A stretch of DNA of 42,846 nt from positions 1 to 42,846 of the forward strand of contig DAHUZE010000084.1 in the NCBI GenBank assembly GCA_027306755.1, read 5' to 3'. The translations under genes and the position numbers were made by a program. Below the pieces are notes generated by a model. The model had not been told where the DNA came from, ran no database searches, and saw nothing but the letters and a program-made list of their open reading frames with translations. Positions 1-7,995 of the stretch are shown here, one piece after another. How positions within the stretch are numbered: the first letter of the stretch is position 1; each line of letters starts with the position of its first letter. Origin of the DNA: Acidimicrobiaceae bacterium (GTDB lineage: Bacteria > Actinomycetota > Acidimicrobiia > Acidimicrobiales > RAAP-2).

Positions 1-46
1 GGTCGATCGCCTTGCGGACCATGCCGTGGTGTGCCATCAGCCCGGG

Positions 47-403
47 TCATATGAGCACGAGCTCGGCGTGCGGGTCGAGACGGTGCATGTCGTCGGGGTC
101 GCTCGTTGCGATCCGGTGGTTGCGAGATCGGGCGCAGAGGACCACCGTGGCGTCGATCACGTCACTGCCGCCGGAGACGCCCAGGAGCTGCCCTGCGGCA
201 CGCGCCTCACGATCGTCCAAGCCAAGGAGACGGGCAAGGTTGGCCTGGCGCCGCCCGTCTCGCCACACCTGGCCGACGACGCCGGCAGGGATGCACAGCT
301 GTTCGCCGCGCTCTCGCGCACGCGCGACGAGCGACACCGCCCGCCGTTGGCCGCGCTCGAACCCGACCAACGCTCCGGCGTCGAGGGTGATCCCTACCGC
401 CAT
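47..403 (-). CDS. PIN-domain toxin, VapC-like
   Basis: A 118-residue protein of typical VapC length. It opens with a hydrophobic strand and an early aspartate (ITLDAGALVGFERG). Near the C-terminus it has the SDVIDATVVLCARS segment and then IATSDPDDMHRL, matching the spaced acidic residues that hold metal in PIN-domain nucleases. VapC toxins are Mg-dependent RNases held inactive by their antitoxin. The start overlaps the end of the upstream ribbon-helix-helix antitoxin gene by 10 bases, the usual coupling in such pairs. The RNA target cannot be told from sequence. The family call is fairly secure; assignment to VapC rather than another PIN group rests on size and context. Confidence 0.8.
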   Translation of the reverse strand: MAVGITLDAGALVGFERGQRRAVSLVARARERGEQLCIPAGVVGQVWRDGRRQANLARLLGLDDREARAAGQLLGVSGGSDVIDATVVLCARSRNHRIATSDPDDMHRLDPHAELVLI

Positions 404-630
404 CCGGCCTCGCGATCGATCCGATCGCGCTCGGAGTCGGTAAGGGGTCCACCGCTCTCTTCGAGCAGCTCCTTCAGGAGCGCGCCGAGGTCGTCGAGCT
501 TGATTTGCTCTTCGAGCGCGTGGGCGACGTAGGCCGAAACGTTGGGAGCCCGCCCTCTGGCGACGGCAGCCCGGGCCGCATCAACGAGGGGCGGAGGCAG
601 GCTGACGGCGATCTTGGCCTTTGAAGTCAT
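394..630 (-). CDS. Ribbon-helix-helix antitoxin, VapB-like
   Basis: A 78-residue protein that begins MTSKAKIAVSLPPPLVDAAR, a short beta strand followed by a helix as in ribbon-helix-helix DNA-binding antitoxins. The acidic C-terminal half (KELLEESGGPLTDSERDRID) would be the toxin-binding tail. ATGs at 642 and 639 are also in frame. I chose 630 because a TATGAT hexamer (638-643, minus strand) lies 7 bases before it, so the longer starts would fall inside the promoter. Antitoxins of this kind repress their own operon, and the direct repeat over the promoter fits that. Partner of the PIN toxin just downstream. Confidence 0.75.
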   Translation of the reverse strand: MTSKAKIAVSLPPPLVDAARAAVARGRAPNVSAYVAHALEEQIKLDDLGALLKELLEESGGPLTDSERDRIDREAGWR

Positions 631-645
631 ACCAATCATCATACC
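627..645 (-). promoter_or_regulatory. Promoter and likely operator of the toxin-antitoxin pair
   Basis: The heptamer TCATACC occurs at 627-633 and again at 639-645, a direct repeat with 12-bp period. It overlaps a minus-strand TATGAT (638-643), a good -10 hexamer. Repeated half-sites over the promoter are what an autoregulating ribbon-helix-helix antitoxin would bind. The binding itself is inferred. Confidence 0.5.
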
Positions 646-718
646 GGACGTCGAACGTATTCGGTTCGGACAAGCACCCGCAGACTGGCCTCGCCCCTAT
701 CAGCGCCGCCAGGACGAC

Positions 719-994
719 GTGGCGGCAAGCAGCTGCGCCAGCGCGTCCAACCTGGTGCAGAACGTCGACAAGCCGCTCCAGGGCGCGCTGCCGATCGTCG
801 CCATCGTCACCCCAGCTCTCCTCGGGTTCTTCTTCGGCGCACCCCTTGTCGCTCGGGAGCTCGAGAGCGGCACCTACCGTCTGGCGTGGACCCAGGGCGT
901 CACCCGGAGGCGTTGGCTCGCGGTGAAGCTCGGCATGGTGGGGCTCTTCGCCATGGCCTTTGCGGCGCTCTTCACCTGGATGGTGGACTTGTGG
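719..994 (+). pseudogene. Relic of an ABC-2 type transporter permease
   Basis: The plus-strand translation here contains LLGFFFGAPLVARELESG and then TYRLAWTQGVTRRRWLAVKL, a highly recognisable stretch of actinobacterial ABC-2 permeases, with hydrophobic segments on both sides. There is no proper N-terminus, and no membrane segment follows FTWMVDLW. The homology stops about 5 bases before the end of the acyl-CoA dehydrogenase gene on the other strand. A full permease of this family has several more membrane helices and an ATPase partner, and neither is present. I read it as a gene fragment left by a rearrangement. The 5' limit is approximate. This relic accounts for most of the otherwise empty 643-998 interval. 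Confidence 0.65.
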
Positions 995-998
995 TCTG

Positions 999-2138
999 TC
1001 AGCCGAGGATGCTCTTGGCGATCACCACCCGCTGGATCTGGTTGGTCCCCTCGTAGATCTGGGTGATCTTGGCGTCGCGCATGAAGCGCTCCACGGGGAA
1101 GTCCTTGGTGTAGCCGTAGCCGCCGAGCAGCTGCACCGCGTCGGTGGTGACGGCCATCGCCGCGTCGGAGGCGAAGCACTTGGCCATGGCCCCCACAGAT
1201 CCCAGCTCATGCGCGGGATCCTCGTCCACGAGGGAGCACGCACGGTACACGAGGGTGCGCGCCGCCTCGGTCCGCATGGCCATGTCGGCCAGCATGAAGC
1301 GCAGCGCCTGGAGGTCGGCCAAGGGACGGCCGAACGCCTTGCGGTCCTGGAGGTAGCCGGCGGCCACGTCGATCGCCCCCTGGGCGATCCCCACCGCCTG
1401 CGCGCCGATGGTCGGCCGGCTCCGGTCCAGGGTGTGCATGGCGATGTGGAAGCCCCGGCCCTCCTCGCCCACCAAGTTCTCCGCCGGCACCCGCACCTCG
1501 TCGAGGACCACCTCACCGGTCGGGCTGCCGCGCAGGCCGAGCTTGTCCTCGTGCTTGGCCACCTTCACCCCCCACTCCGCCTCCACCACGAAACAGGAGA
1601 TCCCCCGGTGGCCTGCGTTCGGATCGGTCTTGGCGAACACCGTGTAGGTGTCGGAGATGCCGGCGTTGGTGATCCAGTACTTCGAGCCGGTGATGACGTA
1701 GCTGTCGCCGTCGCGGATCGCTCGGGCCGACATCGCCGCCACGTCGCTGCCGGCGTCGGCCTCTGAGAGGCAATAGCTCGCCTGCGCCTCCCCCGCCGCC
1801 ACCCGTGGCAGGTACTTCTGCTTCAGCTCCGCGGAGCCCCAGTTGATGACCGGCAGCATCCCGAGCTTGGAGATGAGCAGCGTCACCGACGTGGAGGCGC
1901 ACACCCGGGCCAGCTCCTCCACCATCAGCGCCTGGGTCACATGGTCGGCCCCGGCGCCGCCGTACTGCGCAGGGATGCCCAGCGCGGGCAGCTCCAGCTC
2001 GCGGCACGCCTCGAAGGACTTCCACGGGAACGTGGCGGTGCGGTCGGCCTCGGCCGCATGCGGTGCGATCCGCTCCTCGCAGAACCGGCGGAGCGTGTCC
2101 CGGAACTCCCTGTGCACGTCGGTCAGCGCGAAGGTCAT
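999..2138 (-). CDS. Acyl-CoA dehydrogenase
   Basis: A 379-residue flavoenzyme of normal length for the short/medium-chain acyl-CoA dehydrogenase family. It oxidises an acyl-CoA to the 2-enoyl-CoA with FAD and passes electrons to electron-transferring flavoprotein. Visible signatures are CLSEADAGSD and YWITNAG (flavin and substrate binding), the arginine-rich QDRKAFGRPLADLQALRFML segment, and the C-terminal IYEGTNQIQRVVIAKSILG, whose glutamate (about 363) is the usual catalytic base. Substrate chain length cannot be told from this. The ATG is preceded by TAGGAT with a 6-base gap, so the mRNA is probably leaderless and the gene has its own promoter despite following the hydrolase on the same strand. 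Confidence 0.92.
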   Translation of the reverse strand: MTFALTDVHREFRDTLRRFCEERIAPHAAEADRTATFPWKSFEACRELELPALGIPAQYGGAGADHVTQALMVEELARVCASTSVTLLISKLGMLPVINWGSAELKQKYLPRVAAGEAQASYCLSEADAGSDVAAMSARAIRDGDSYVITGSKYWITNAGISDTYTVFAKTDPNAGHRGISCFVVEAEWGVKVAKHEDKLGLRGSPTGEVVLDEVRVPAENLVGEEGRGFHIAMHTLDRSRPTIGAQAVGIAQGAIDVAAGYLQDRKAFGRPLADLQALRFMLADMAMRTEAARTLVYRACSLVDEDPAHELGSVGAMAKCFASDAAMAVTTDAVQLLGGYGYTKDFPVERFMRDAKITQIYEGTNQIQRVVIAKSILG

Positions 2139-2144
2139 GGCCTG

Positions 2145-2150
2145 ATCCTA
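2145..2150 (-). promoter_or_regulatory. Likely -10 box of the acyl-CoA dehydrogenase gene
   Basis: Minus-strand TAGGAT lies 6 bases upstream of the ATG, placing a transcription start at or next to the start codon. It belongs to the recurrent TANNNT pattern of this window. Confidence 0.45.
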
Positions 2151-2170
2151 CGGATGCGCCGAGCGAGTGG

Positions 2171-2223
2171 GTAGCTGGCGGGCGGCGCTCCCCCGGCGCC
2201 GGGGGCCCGGGCCGATCAGCTAC
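2171..2223 (-). terminator. GC-rich inverted repeat after the hydrolase gene
   Basis: GTAGCTG at 2171-2177 pairs with CAGCTAC at 2217-2223, enclosing a perfect 16-bp palindrome at 2190-2205. It begins at the hydrolase stop codon and could fold into a strong hairpin that ends or slows transcription. No U-tract follows, so terminator function is only a suggestion. Confidence 0.35.
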
Positions 2224-3185
2224 GCGGGAACTGACCGCAGGTGGCCGAGGACGAGCTGGGCCAGCTCGTCGGGGACCTCCTCGGGAACCCAGTGGCTCAC
2301 ACCGTCGAGGGTGACGAACTGGTAGCGGCCCGCCACGAATTCGGCGGTGGACTCGGCCGCCCTCCGGCCCAGCGCCGCGTCCCCGCTCGACCACACGTAC
2401 AGCGTGGGCACGACCACGGGCGGCAGCCCTTCGACCTCGGCCGGGTCCATGGCCCGGTACCAGTTCAGCGCGGCCGTCATGGCGCCGGGCGACTGCATCA
2501 GCGAGACGTACTCGCGAGCCTGGGACTCCTCCAGCCCGGTAGCCGTGAACATGGCGCGGAGGCCCTCGCCCAGGCCGTCGTCGCCCAGCAGCATCCGCTC
2601 CGGCTCAGCCTGCCGGCGGAACACGTGCACGTACGCCGAACGGGCTGCCTGGTCCGAGTCTCCCGACGACAGCGCGGCTGCGAGTGCGCCCGGGTGCGGG
2701 GTCGACACGACGGTGAGGCTCCGCACGGCACCAGGATGGCGGGCGGCCGCCACCCAGGCGACCATGCCGCCCCAGTCGTGGCCCACCAGGTCGAACCGGT
2801 CCATTTGCATCGTGTCGGCAATGGCGAGCACGTCGGAGACGAGCTGGGACACCCCGTACGCGGCCACGTCCCCCGGGCGAGCCCCGGAGGAGTAGCCACG
2901 CTGGTCGGGGGCCACGGCCCGGTAGCCGGCTGCGGCCAGCGACCGCATGACCGGGAGCCAGGACAACGAGGACTGGGGGAAACCGTGCAGCAGCAGCACG
3001 GGCCGGCCGCTCGCCGGGCCAGCGGCGCGAGCAGAGAAGCGCAGACCGTTGGCGTCGATCTCCAGGCGTTCGACCGCTGAAGGCTCCTGTGATGCGCCTC
3101 GGGGCGACCCCGCGTTCCGCTCCCCCGCGCTCACCGCCCGCTCCTTCGTGCGCCCGTTGTCCGGTGCCATGGCCGCACCGATCAT
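2220..3185 (-). CDS. Alpha/beta hydrolase, epoxide-hydrolase-like
   Basis: A 321-residue alpha/beta hydrolase. The oxyanion segment LLLHGFPQSSLSW and the nucleophile elbow LVGHDWGGMVAW (Asp about 137) place it with epoxide hydrolases and haloalkane dehalogenases, which use aspartate rather than serine. Later come YVWSSGDAALG, the likely acid, and DGVSHWVPEEVP, with the histidine base and the H-W-x-P context common in this family. The first 40 residues are low in complexity; a second ATG at 3170 is an alternative start. It begins 11 bases after the stop of the unknown 172-residue gene, so the two are probably co-transcribed. The substrate is unknown. Confidence 0.82.
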   Translation of the reverse strand: MIGAAMAPDNGRTKERAVSAGERNAGSPRGASQEPSAVERLEIDANGLRFSARAAGPASGRPVLLLHGFPQSSLSWLPVMRSLAAAGYRAVAPDQRGYSSGARPGDVAAYGVSQLVSDVLAIADTMQMDRFDLVGHDWGGMVAWVAAARHPGAVRSLTVVSTPHPGALAAALSSGDSDQAARSAYVHVFRRQAEPERMLLGDDGLGEGLRAMFTATGLEESQAREYVSLMQSPGAMTAALNWYRAMDPAEVEGLPPVVVPTLYVWSSGDAALGRRAAESTAEFVAGRYQFVTLDGVSHWVPEEVPDELAQLVLGHLRSVPA

Positions 3186-3196
3186 TCCTCGCGAGC

Positions 3197-3715
3197 TCAG
3201 GCGCCGACGAGCGGGCGCCAGTCCCCCGTCCCGACGGCGGCGTCACTCTCGTCTGCCGGCATGCGGATCGCCTGCTCGGGCACCCGGTCAACGAGCGCCC
3301 GCTGGGTCACGTAGTCGTGCCCGGCCCCGGAGAACGCGAGCCGGCGGGCCTCCCCCAGCCCGGCCGGGAGGTCCGTACGCAGGAACCCCCACAAGGCGAG
3401 CGCCGCCTCCAGGTCGTACACGGTGGGAGCCCGGCCGAACAGGGCCGACCGCCGGGACGCCAGCAGCGCGCAGCCCACCACCACGTCCTCCGCCGACTCC
3501 CCGGCGTCCAGCACGAGGCGGTCCTCGAAGCGGCGTCCGAGGCGGATGGCGAAACCCTGGTCCGGGCCGGGAGCGCCGAGGTGGCGCCCGCCGGGCCGCG
3601 CAGGGAACCGGAGGTCGGCGGGCCGGTCGGCCACCCACGGCCGTGGCGCCTCCAGCCGCAGGGCGCGCCGGACCTGGTCGGCCTCGGCGATGGGGACGAA
3701 GGATGGCTGCGTCAT
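3197..3715 (-). CDS. Protein of unknown function
   Basis: A 172-residue soluble protein that I do not recognise. It has no membrane segment, signal peptide or cysteine cluster. The middle (FEDRLVLDAGESAEDVVVGCALLASRR) and the later YDLEAALALWGFLRTDLPAG look like an ordered alpha/beta fold. Codon usage matches its neighbours and it shares an operon-like spacing with the epoxide-hydrolase-like gene, so it is likely a real gene. A minus-strand TAGTGT lies 9 bases before its ATG. Function cannot be inferred beyond possible association with the hydrolase. Confidence 0.7.
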   Translation of the reverse strand: MTQPSFVPIAEADQVRRALRLEAPRPWVADRPADLRFPARPGGRHLGAPGPDQGFAIRLGRRFEDRLVLDAGESAEDVVVGCALLASRRSALFGRAPTVYDLEAALALWGFLRTDLPAGLGEARRLAFSGAGHDYVTQRALVDRVPEQAIRMPADESDAAVGTGDWRPLVGA

Positions 3716-3724
3716 GTCGCGCCG

Positions 3725-3730
3725 ACACTA
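3725..3730 (-). promoter_or_regulatory. Likely -10 box of the unknown 172-residue gene
   Basis: Minus-strand TAGTGT within GGTAGTGTCGG, 9 bases before the ATG. The flanks match those of the greA hexamer and of the hexamer before the gene at 11972. Confidence 0.4.
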
Positions 3731-3811
3731 CCCGGCACGGGCCCACGGGCCGCTCCTGCGGCCCCGGGTGGCGCGTCAGCGGACCGGTCCGCGCCTCCGG
3801 AGGGTGCCCGC

Positions 3812-4741
3812 TCAGGTGACGTGGTGGAGCCAGTCCTTGTGCTGGTCCAGCTCGCCACGCACGGTGGCGAAGAAGGCCCGCTGCAGCTCGATGGTGATGG
3901 GCCCGGGGGCGCCGGCTCCCACCGCTCGATCGTCCACCGACCGGACCGGGGTGAGCTCCGCCGCCGTGCCGGTCAGGAACATCTCGTCGGCCAGGTACAG
4001 ATCGGTGCGGATGAGGGCCTCGTGGCGGACCTCGATCCCCATCTCCGCGGCGAGCACTTCCACCGTGTCCTGCGTGATGCCGTCAAGGGCGCCGGCGTCT
4101 GACGTGGGCGGGGTCAGCAGCACGCCGTCGCGCACCACAAAGATGTTCTCGCCCGTGCACTCGCTCACCCTGCCGTCCGAGGTGAGCAGGACAGCCTCGT
4201 CGTAACCGGCCCGGACGGCCTCAACCTTGGCCAACGACGAGTTGACGTACATCCCGACACCCTTGGCCGCCGTGGGCACGGCGTTGGGGTCGTGTCGCCG
4301 CCAGGAGCTGATCTTGAGGGACACGCCCCGGGCCAGCGCCTCCTCGCCGAGGTAGGTCCCCCACGGCCAGGTGATGATGGACACGTTCACCGGGGCCGCC
4401 AGCGGGTTGAGGCCCATCTCGCCGTAGCCGAGGTAGACGAGCGGCCGGATGTAGCAGCCCTCGGCCATCTCGTTCACCCGCACCACCTCCCGGGTGGCCT
4501 CGATCAGCTGATCTGCGGTGTACGGCACGTCGATGCACAGGACGTGGGCCGACGCCAGCAGCCGTCGGATGTGGTCGCCCAGGCGGAACACCGCCACGCC
4601 TTGCGAGGTCGGGTACGCCCGGATCCCCTCGAAGGCGCCGGAGCCGTAATGCAGCGTGTGGGAGAGCACGTGCACCTTGGCGTCCGCCCATGCGACGAGC
4701 TCGCCGTCCATCCATATCTTGTTGGTCGGAGTGATCGGCAC
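3812..4741 (-). CDS. ilvE: Branched-chain amino acid aminotransferase
   Basis: A 309-residue fold-type IV PLP aminotransferase that interconverts Val, Leu and Ile with their 2-oxo acids using glutamate, the last step of the pathway. Markers are MDGELVAWADAKVHVLSHTL, HYGSGAFEGIRAY (phosphate and substrate cup), PNAVPTAAKGVGMYVNSSL with the PLP lysine near 160, SECTGENIFVV and DEMFLTGTAAELTPV. The GTG at 4741 was chosen because it lies 2 bases after the leuB TAA with AGAAAGG as ribosome binding site; the frame stays open into leuB, so earlier starts are possible but unlikely. It follows leuB directly and should share the leuB leader control. Confidence 0.93.
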   Translation of the reverse strand: MPITPTNKIWMDGELVAWADAKVHVLSHTLHYGSGAFEGIRAYPTSQGVAVFRLGDHIRRLLASAHVLCIDVPYTADQLIEATREVVRVNEMAEGCYIRPLVYLGYGEMGLNPLAAPVNVSIITWPWGTYLGEEALARGVSLKISSWRRHDPNAVPTAAKGVGMYVNSSLAKVEAVRAGYDEAVLLTSDGRVSECTGENIFVVRDGVLLTPPTSDAGALDGITQDTVEVLAAEMGIEVRHEALIRTDLYLADEMFLTGTAAELTPVRSVDDRAVGAGAPGPITIELQRAFFATVRGELDQHKDWLHHVT

Positions 4742-4743
4742 GG

Positions 4744-5787
4744 TTACAGCCTTTCTGCGATGGCCTTGCCCACCTCGGCGGTGGACAGGGGGGCGGACTG
4801 GGAGTTGTGGTCGACGAAGTCCGAGACGGCCTTGTGGATGCGGGCAGCGGCGTCGGGCTCGCCGAGGTGCTCCAGCATCATCGCCGCCGACGTGATCGCA
4901 GCCAGCGGGTTGGCGATGCCCTTGCCAGCGATGTCGTGCGCCGCGCCGTGGACCGGCTCGAACAGCGACGTCTGTCCGGGGTGGAGGTTGGCGGAGGCGG
5001 CGAAGCCGATCCCGCCGCAGACGGCGCCGGCCAGGTCCGTCAGGATGTCTCCGAAGAGGTTGTCGGTCACGATGACGCCGTAGCCGCCGGGGCGCTCGAC
5101 CATGTAGATGCAGGCGGCGTCCACGTGCTGGTAGTCCGTCGGGATATCCGGATACTCGGCCGCGACGTCTCCGAACGTCCGGCGCCACAGGTCACCCGAG
5201 TAGGTGAGCACGTTGCTCTTGTGCACCAGGGTGAGCGTGGTGCCACGCTGGCGGGCGAGGTCGAAGCCGAAGCGGACGCAGCGCTCCACGCCCATCCGGG
5301 TGTTGACCGAGCCCTGCGTGGCGATCTCGTGCCGCGTGCCCTTGCGAAGCAAGCCCCCCTCGCCGGCGTACGCGCCCTCGGTGTTCTCGCGCACGACCAC
5401 GAAGTCGGCCCCCTCGCCGATGGAGCCCGGCACGGCCCGGAAGGGGCGCACGTTGGCAAAGAGGTCCAGTTCGAAGCGCAGGCGCAGCAGCAGGCCCCGC
5501 TCCAGGGTGCCGATGGGTATGGACGCGTCGCCCACCGGCGGACCCACCGCGCCGAGCAGGATCGCATCGGCCCTGCGCAGCTCGGCCACGTCCGAGTCCG
5601 AGAGCACATCGCCGGTGCGCCGGTAGCGGTCGGCGCCCAGGTCGTAGGGGGTGGTGTCCAGGGAGACGCCGGCCGCGGCCACGACGTCGAGCGCGATCTG
5701 GGTCACTTCGGGCCCGATGCCGTCGCCGCCGATCACGGCCACGCGATGGGGGCCGGCGGGGCTCGAGGGTGCTGATGCTGTGGTCAC
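4744..5787 (-). CDS. leuB: 3-isopropylmalate dehydrogenase
   Basis: A 347-residue isocitrate/isopropylmalate dehydrogenase family enzyme. It oxidises and decarboxylates 3-isopropylmalate with NAD to 2-oxoisocaproate in leucine synthesis. Seen are VAVIGGDGIGPEV, LLGAVGPPVGD, LLLRLRFELDLFANVRP (substrate arginines), VVVRENTEGAYAGEGG, VTDNLFGDILTDLAGAVCGG (metal aspartates) and FEPVHGAAHDIAGKGIANP (nucleotide site). The GTG at 5787 (VTTASAPSS) is chosen because the frame farther upstream runs into a terminator hairpin. The SD sequence is weak. Transcription probably starts beyond 5941 and passes through a leader peptide and two hairpins. ilvE follows after 2 bases. Confidence 0.93.
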   Translation of the reverse strand: MTTASAPSSPAGPHRVAVIGGDGIGPEVTQIALDVVAAAGVSLDTTPYDLGADRYRRTGDVLSDSDVAELRRADAILLGAVGPPVGDASIPIGTLERGLLLRLRFELDLFANVRPFRAVPGSIGEGADFVVVRENTEGAYAGEGGLLRKGTRHEIATQGSVNTRMGVERCVRFGFDLARQRGTTLTLVHKSNVLTYSGDLWRRTFGDVAAEYPDIPTDYQHVDAACIYMVERPGGYGVIVTDNLFGDILTDLAGAVCGGIGFAASANLHPGQTSLFEPVHGAAHDIAGKGIANPLAAITSAAMMLEHLGEPDAAARIHKAVSDFVDHNSQSAPLSTAEVGKAIAERL

Positions 5788-5855
5788 GGTGTGCTCGTCC
5801 AGGTTGTGTGGTGGTCGCAAGGAGACGCTGAAGGGACGACAACGCGGGGAAATTG

Positions 5856-5879
5856 AAAAACCGCCCACCAAGTGGACGG
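5856..5879 (-). terminator. Intrinsic terminator in the leuB leader
   Basis: On the minus strand CCGTCCAC pairs with GTGGGCGG (8 bp with one U-G pair) around a 3-base loop and is followed by five U residues (5860-5856). It lies about 70 bases before the leuB start and just after the first leader hairpin, the position expected of an attenuator terminator. Confidence 0.8.
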
Positions 5880-5885
5880 TCGAGC

Positions 5886-5909
5886 GGCGTGCAGCGGTCG
5901 CTGCACGCC
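5886..5909 (-). promoter_or_regulatory. First hairpin of the leuB leader
   Basis: A perfect 10-bp stem, GGCGTGCAGC with GCTGCACGCC, and a 4-base loop. Its first base is the G of the leader-peptide TAG. The same arrangement is seen in the leuA and ilvB leaders. Confidence 0.7.
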
Positions 5910-5941
5910 TACATGATCGCGGGTACCGCCGTCGCCGTCAT
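5909..5941 (-). CDS. Putative leuB leader peptide
   Basis: A 10-codon frame, MTATAVPAIM, ending in TAG. Purine-rich GGGAG and GGAG sequences lie just before its ATG. Its stop codon overlaps the first leader hairpin by one base, exactly as in the two clearer leaders upstream of leuA and ilvB. It has one Val and one Ile codon but no Leu, unusual for a gene of leucine synthesis, so on its own it would be weak. The case rests on the shared geometry. Confidence 0.5.
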   Translation of the reverse strand: MTATAVPAIM

Positions 5942-6043
5942 CGTCTCCAGTCTCCCGTACCTCGAGGGGCGGCGTCAACCTGCGGAGTTTGCCGGGCGGC
6001 GTCGTAGCCGGGCGGCCCGATCCGCCCCCCGCCGGCCGATTGG

Positions 6044-6049
6044 TAGCCT
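6044..6049 (+). promoter_or_regulatory. Likely -10 box of greA
   Basis: TAGCCT within GGTAGCCTCGG, 6 bases before the GTG start. This predicts a leaderless greA mRNA and explains why the GGAGG next to the start is too close to act as a normal ribosome binding site. Confidence 0.5.
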
Positions 6050-6055
6050 CGGAGG

Positions 6056-6544
6056 GTGACCGATGCCGCGCCTGCCCGCCTGACCCCGGAGACCTTCGCC
6101 CGGCTCCAGGCCGAGCTCGAGGATCTGACTACCCGCGGCCGGGTGGAGATCGCCCAGGCGATCGAAGCGGCCCGAGCACTGGGGGACCTGTCGGAGAACG
6201 GTGACTACCACGCGGCCAAGGACAGCCAGGGGAAGATGGAGTCGCGTATCCGCCAGCTGCAGGCGCTCTTGAAGAGCGCCCAGCTCGTGGATGCGGCCGA
6301 CACCGACGACGGGACGGTCGCCGCCGGCGTCGTCGTGACCCTGCGCTACGAGGGCGACACCACAACGCAGGACTACTTCGTCGGGTCGATCGAGGAGCGC
6401 CGGGGCGGCATGCCGGTCGTGTCCCCCAGTGCCCCGCTCGGGCGGGCCCTCCTCGGGAAGGTGGCCGGCGACTCCGTCGCCTACGAGGCGCCGGGCGGGA
6501 CGCTCCAGGTCGAGATCGTGAAGGTCGGCAGCGAAGCAAGATGA
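6056..6544 (+). CDS. greA: Transcript cleavage factor GreA
   Basis: A 162-residue protein of standard GreA length. GreA enters the RNA polymerase secondary channel and stimulates cleavage of backtracked RNA. The N-terminal coiled coil carries [21 protein letters not shown], with the acidic residues at the tip that act at the polymerase active site. The C-terminal FKBP-like half has [19 protein letters not shown]. The GTG start is preceded by TAGCCT with a 6-base gap, suggesting a leaderless transcript. greA diverges from leuB and its TGA overlaps an ATG in the direction of leuC, so it appears to head a greA-leuC-leuD transcript. Confidence 0.93.
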   Translation: MTDAAPARLTPETFARLQAELEDLTTRGRVEIAQAIEAARALGDLSENGDYHAAKDSQGKMESRIRQLQALLKSAQLVDAADTDDGTVAAGVVVTLRYEGDTTTQDYFVGSIEERRGGMPVVSPSAPLGRALLGKVAGDSVAYEAPGGTLQVEIVKVGSEAR

Positions 6545-6597
6545 GCGAGGTCCGCTGCCGACGCGGCGGACCGGGACGGACGAAGGGGACAGCCGTG

Positions 6598-7995
6598 ATG
6601 GGCCGGACGTTGGCCGAGAAGGTCTGGGACGCCCACGTGGTGCGTGTGGCCGAGGGTGAGCCGGACCTGCTCTTCATCGACCTGCACCTCGTGCACGAGG
6701 TTACGTCGCCGCAGGCGTTCGACGGGCTGCGCTCCTCTGGTCGCACCGTCCGCCGGCCGGACCTGACGGTCGCCACCGCGGACCACAACGTGCCCACGAC
6801 AGGGGGGCCGGTGTCCGACCCGGTGTCCGCTCGCCAGCTCGAGCTGCTGGCCGTCAACTGCGCCGAGGCCGGGATCGCCTGCTACCCCATGGGCCACGTC
6901 AACCAGGGCATCGTGCACGTGATCGGCCCCGAGCTCGGCCTGACCCAGCCCGGCATGACCATCGTGTGCGGGGACAGCCACACGTCTACCCACGGGGCCT
7001 TCGGAGCCCTGGCGTTCGGTATCGGGACCAGCGAGGTGGAGCATGTCCTGGCCACCCAGACGCTGCCCCAGATCCGGCCGTCCACGATGGCGGTGGTGCT
7101 CGAGGGCTCGCTCCCGGCCGGCGTGACGGCCAAGGACGTCGTGCTGGCCGTCATCGGGCGGCTGGGGACGGGGGGCGGGTTCGGCCACGTCATCGAATAC
7201 CGAGGCGATGCCATCCGGTTGCTCTCGATGGAGGGCCGGATGACCGTGTGCAACATGAGCATCGAAGCCGGGGCCCGAGCAGGGATGGTCGCGCCGGACG
7301 ACACCACCTTCTCCTACCTCGAGGGACGGCCGCACGCCCCGACCGGTCGGGCCTGGGAGCAGGCGCTCGACTACTGGCGGACCCTGCCGACCGACGACGG
7401 CGCGCCCTTCGACAAGGAGGTGGTGCTCGACGCCACCGGGTTGGTCCCCCACGTCACGTGGGGGACCAACCCGGGTCAGGTGGCGCGCTTGGACGGCGCA
7501 GTGCCGGATCCCGACTCCTTCGCGGAGGCAGGCGAGCGCGAGGCTGCGGCTCGGGCACTGGCCTACATGGGCCTCGCTCCCGGGACTCCACTGCGTGACG
7601 TGGCCGTGGACACGGTGTTCATCGGCTCGTGCACCAACTCACGCATCGAGGACCTGCGAGCCGCCGCCGCGGTCCTCGACGGGCGCCGGGTGGCCGACGG
7701 CGTCCGTGCCCTTGCCGTTCCGGGGTCACACCGCGTGAAAGCGCAAGCGGAGGCCGAGGGGCTGGACCGGGCTTTCCAAGCGGCGGGGGTCGAGTGGCGC
7801 GAGCCCGGGTGCTCGATGTGCCTGGCCATGAACCCGGACAAGCTCGCTGTCGGGGAGCGCTGCGCCTCCACCTCGAACCGGAACTTCGAAGGGCGTCAGG
7901 GGCGGGGCGGCCGCACCCACCTGGTCTCCCCGGCCGTGGCGGCCGCCACCGCGGTGGCGGGGCGGTTCGCTGCTCCGGAAGACTTGGCTCGATGA
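6598..7995 (+). CDS. leuC: 3-isopropylmalate dehydratase, large subunit
   Basis: A 465-residue aconitase-family subunit. With LeuD it isomerises 2-isopropylmalate to 3-isopropylmalate. The [4Fe-4S] ligands are visible as Cys about 345 in [15 protein letters not shown] and Cys about 405 and 408 in [20 protein letters not shown]. Also present are [19 protein letters not shown] and ATADHNVPT. The ATG at 6598 ([15 protein letters not shown]) matches the usual start of the family and has AAGGGGA before it. A longer in-frame start at 6541 overlaps the greA stop and would add 19 residues. leuD begins within its stop codon. Confidence 0.95.
   Translation: MGRTLAEKVWDAHVVRVAEGEPDLLFIDLHLVHEVTSPQAFDGLRSSGRTVRRPDLTVATADHNVPTTGGPVSDPVSARQLELLAVNCAEAGIACYPMGHVNQGIVHVIGPELGLTQPGMTIVCGDSHTSTHGAFGALAFGIGTSEVEHVLATQTLPQIRPSTMAVVLEGSLPAGVTAKDVVLAVIGRLGTGGGFGHVIEYRGDAIRLLSMEGRMTVCNMSIEAGARAGMVAPDDTTFSYLEGRPHAPTGRAWEQALDYWRTLPTDDGAPFDKEVVLDATGLVPHVTWGTNPGQVARLDGAVPDPDSFAEAGEREAAARALAYMGLAPGTPLRDVAVDTVFIGSCTNSRIEDLRAAAAVLDGRRVADGVRALAVPGSHRVKAQAEAEGLDRAFQAAGVEWREPGCSMCLAMNPDKLAVGERCASTSNRNFEGRQGRGGRTHLVSPAVAAATAVAGRFAAPEDLAR

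Noticed and set aside
2190..2205. The 16-bp GC palindrome as a protein-binding site
   Set aside because: It lies downstream of a stop codon inside a larger inverted repeat, so a role in the 3' end of the transcript is more likely. Such palindromes are also common in DNA this rich in G and C.
5788..5871. N-terminal extension of LeuB
   Set aside because: The frame stays open but would run back into the terminator hairpin of the leader. The family normally starts close before the dinucleotide-binding loop.
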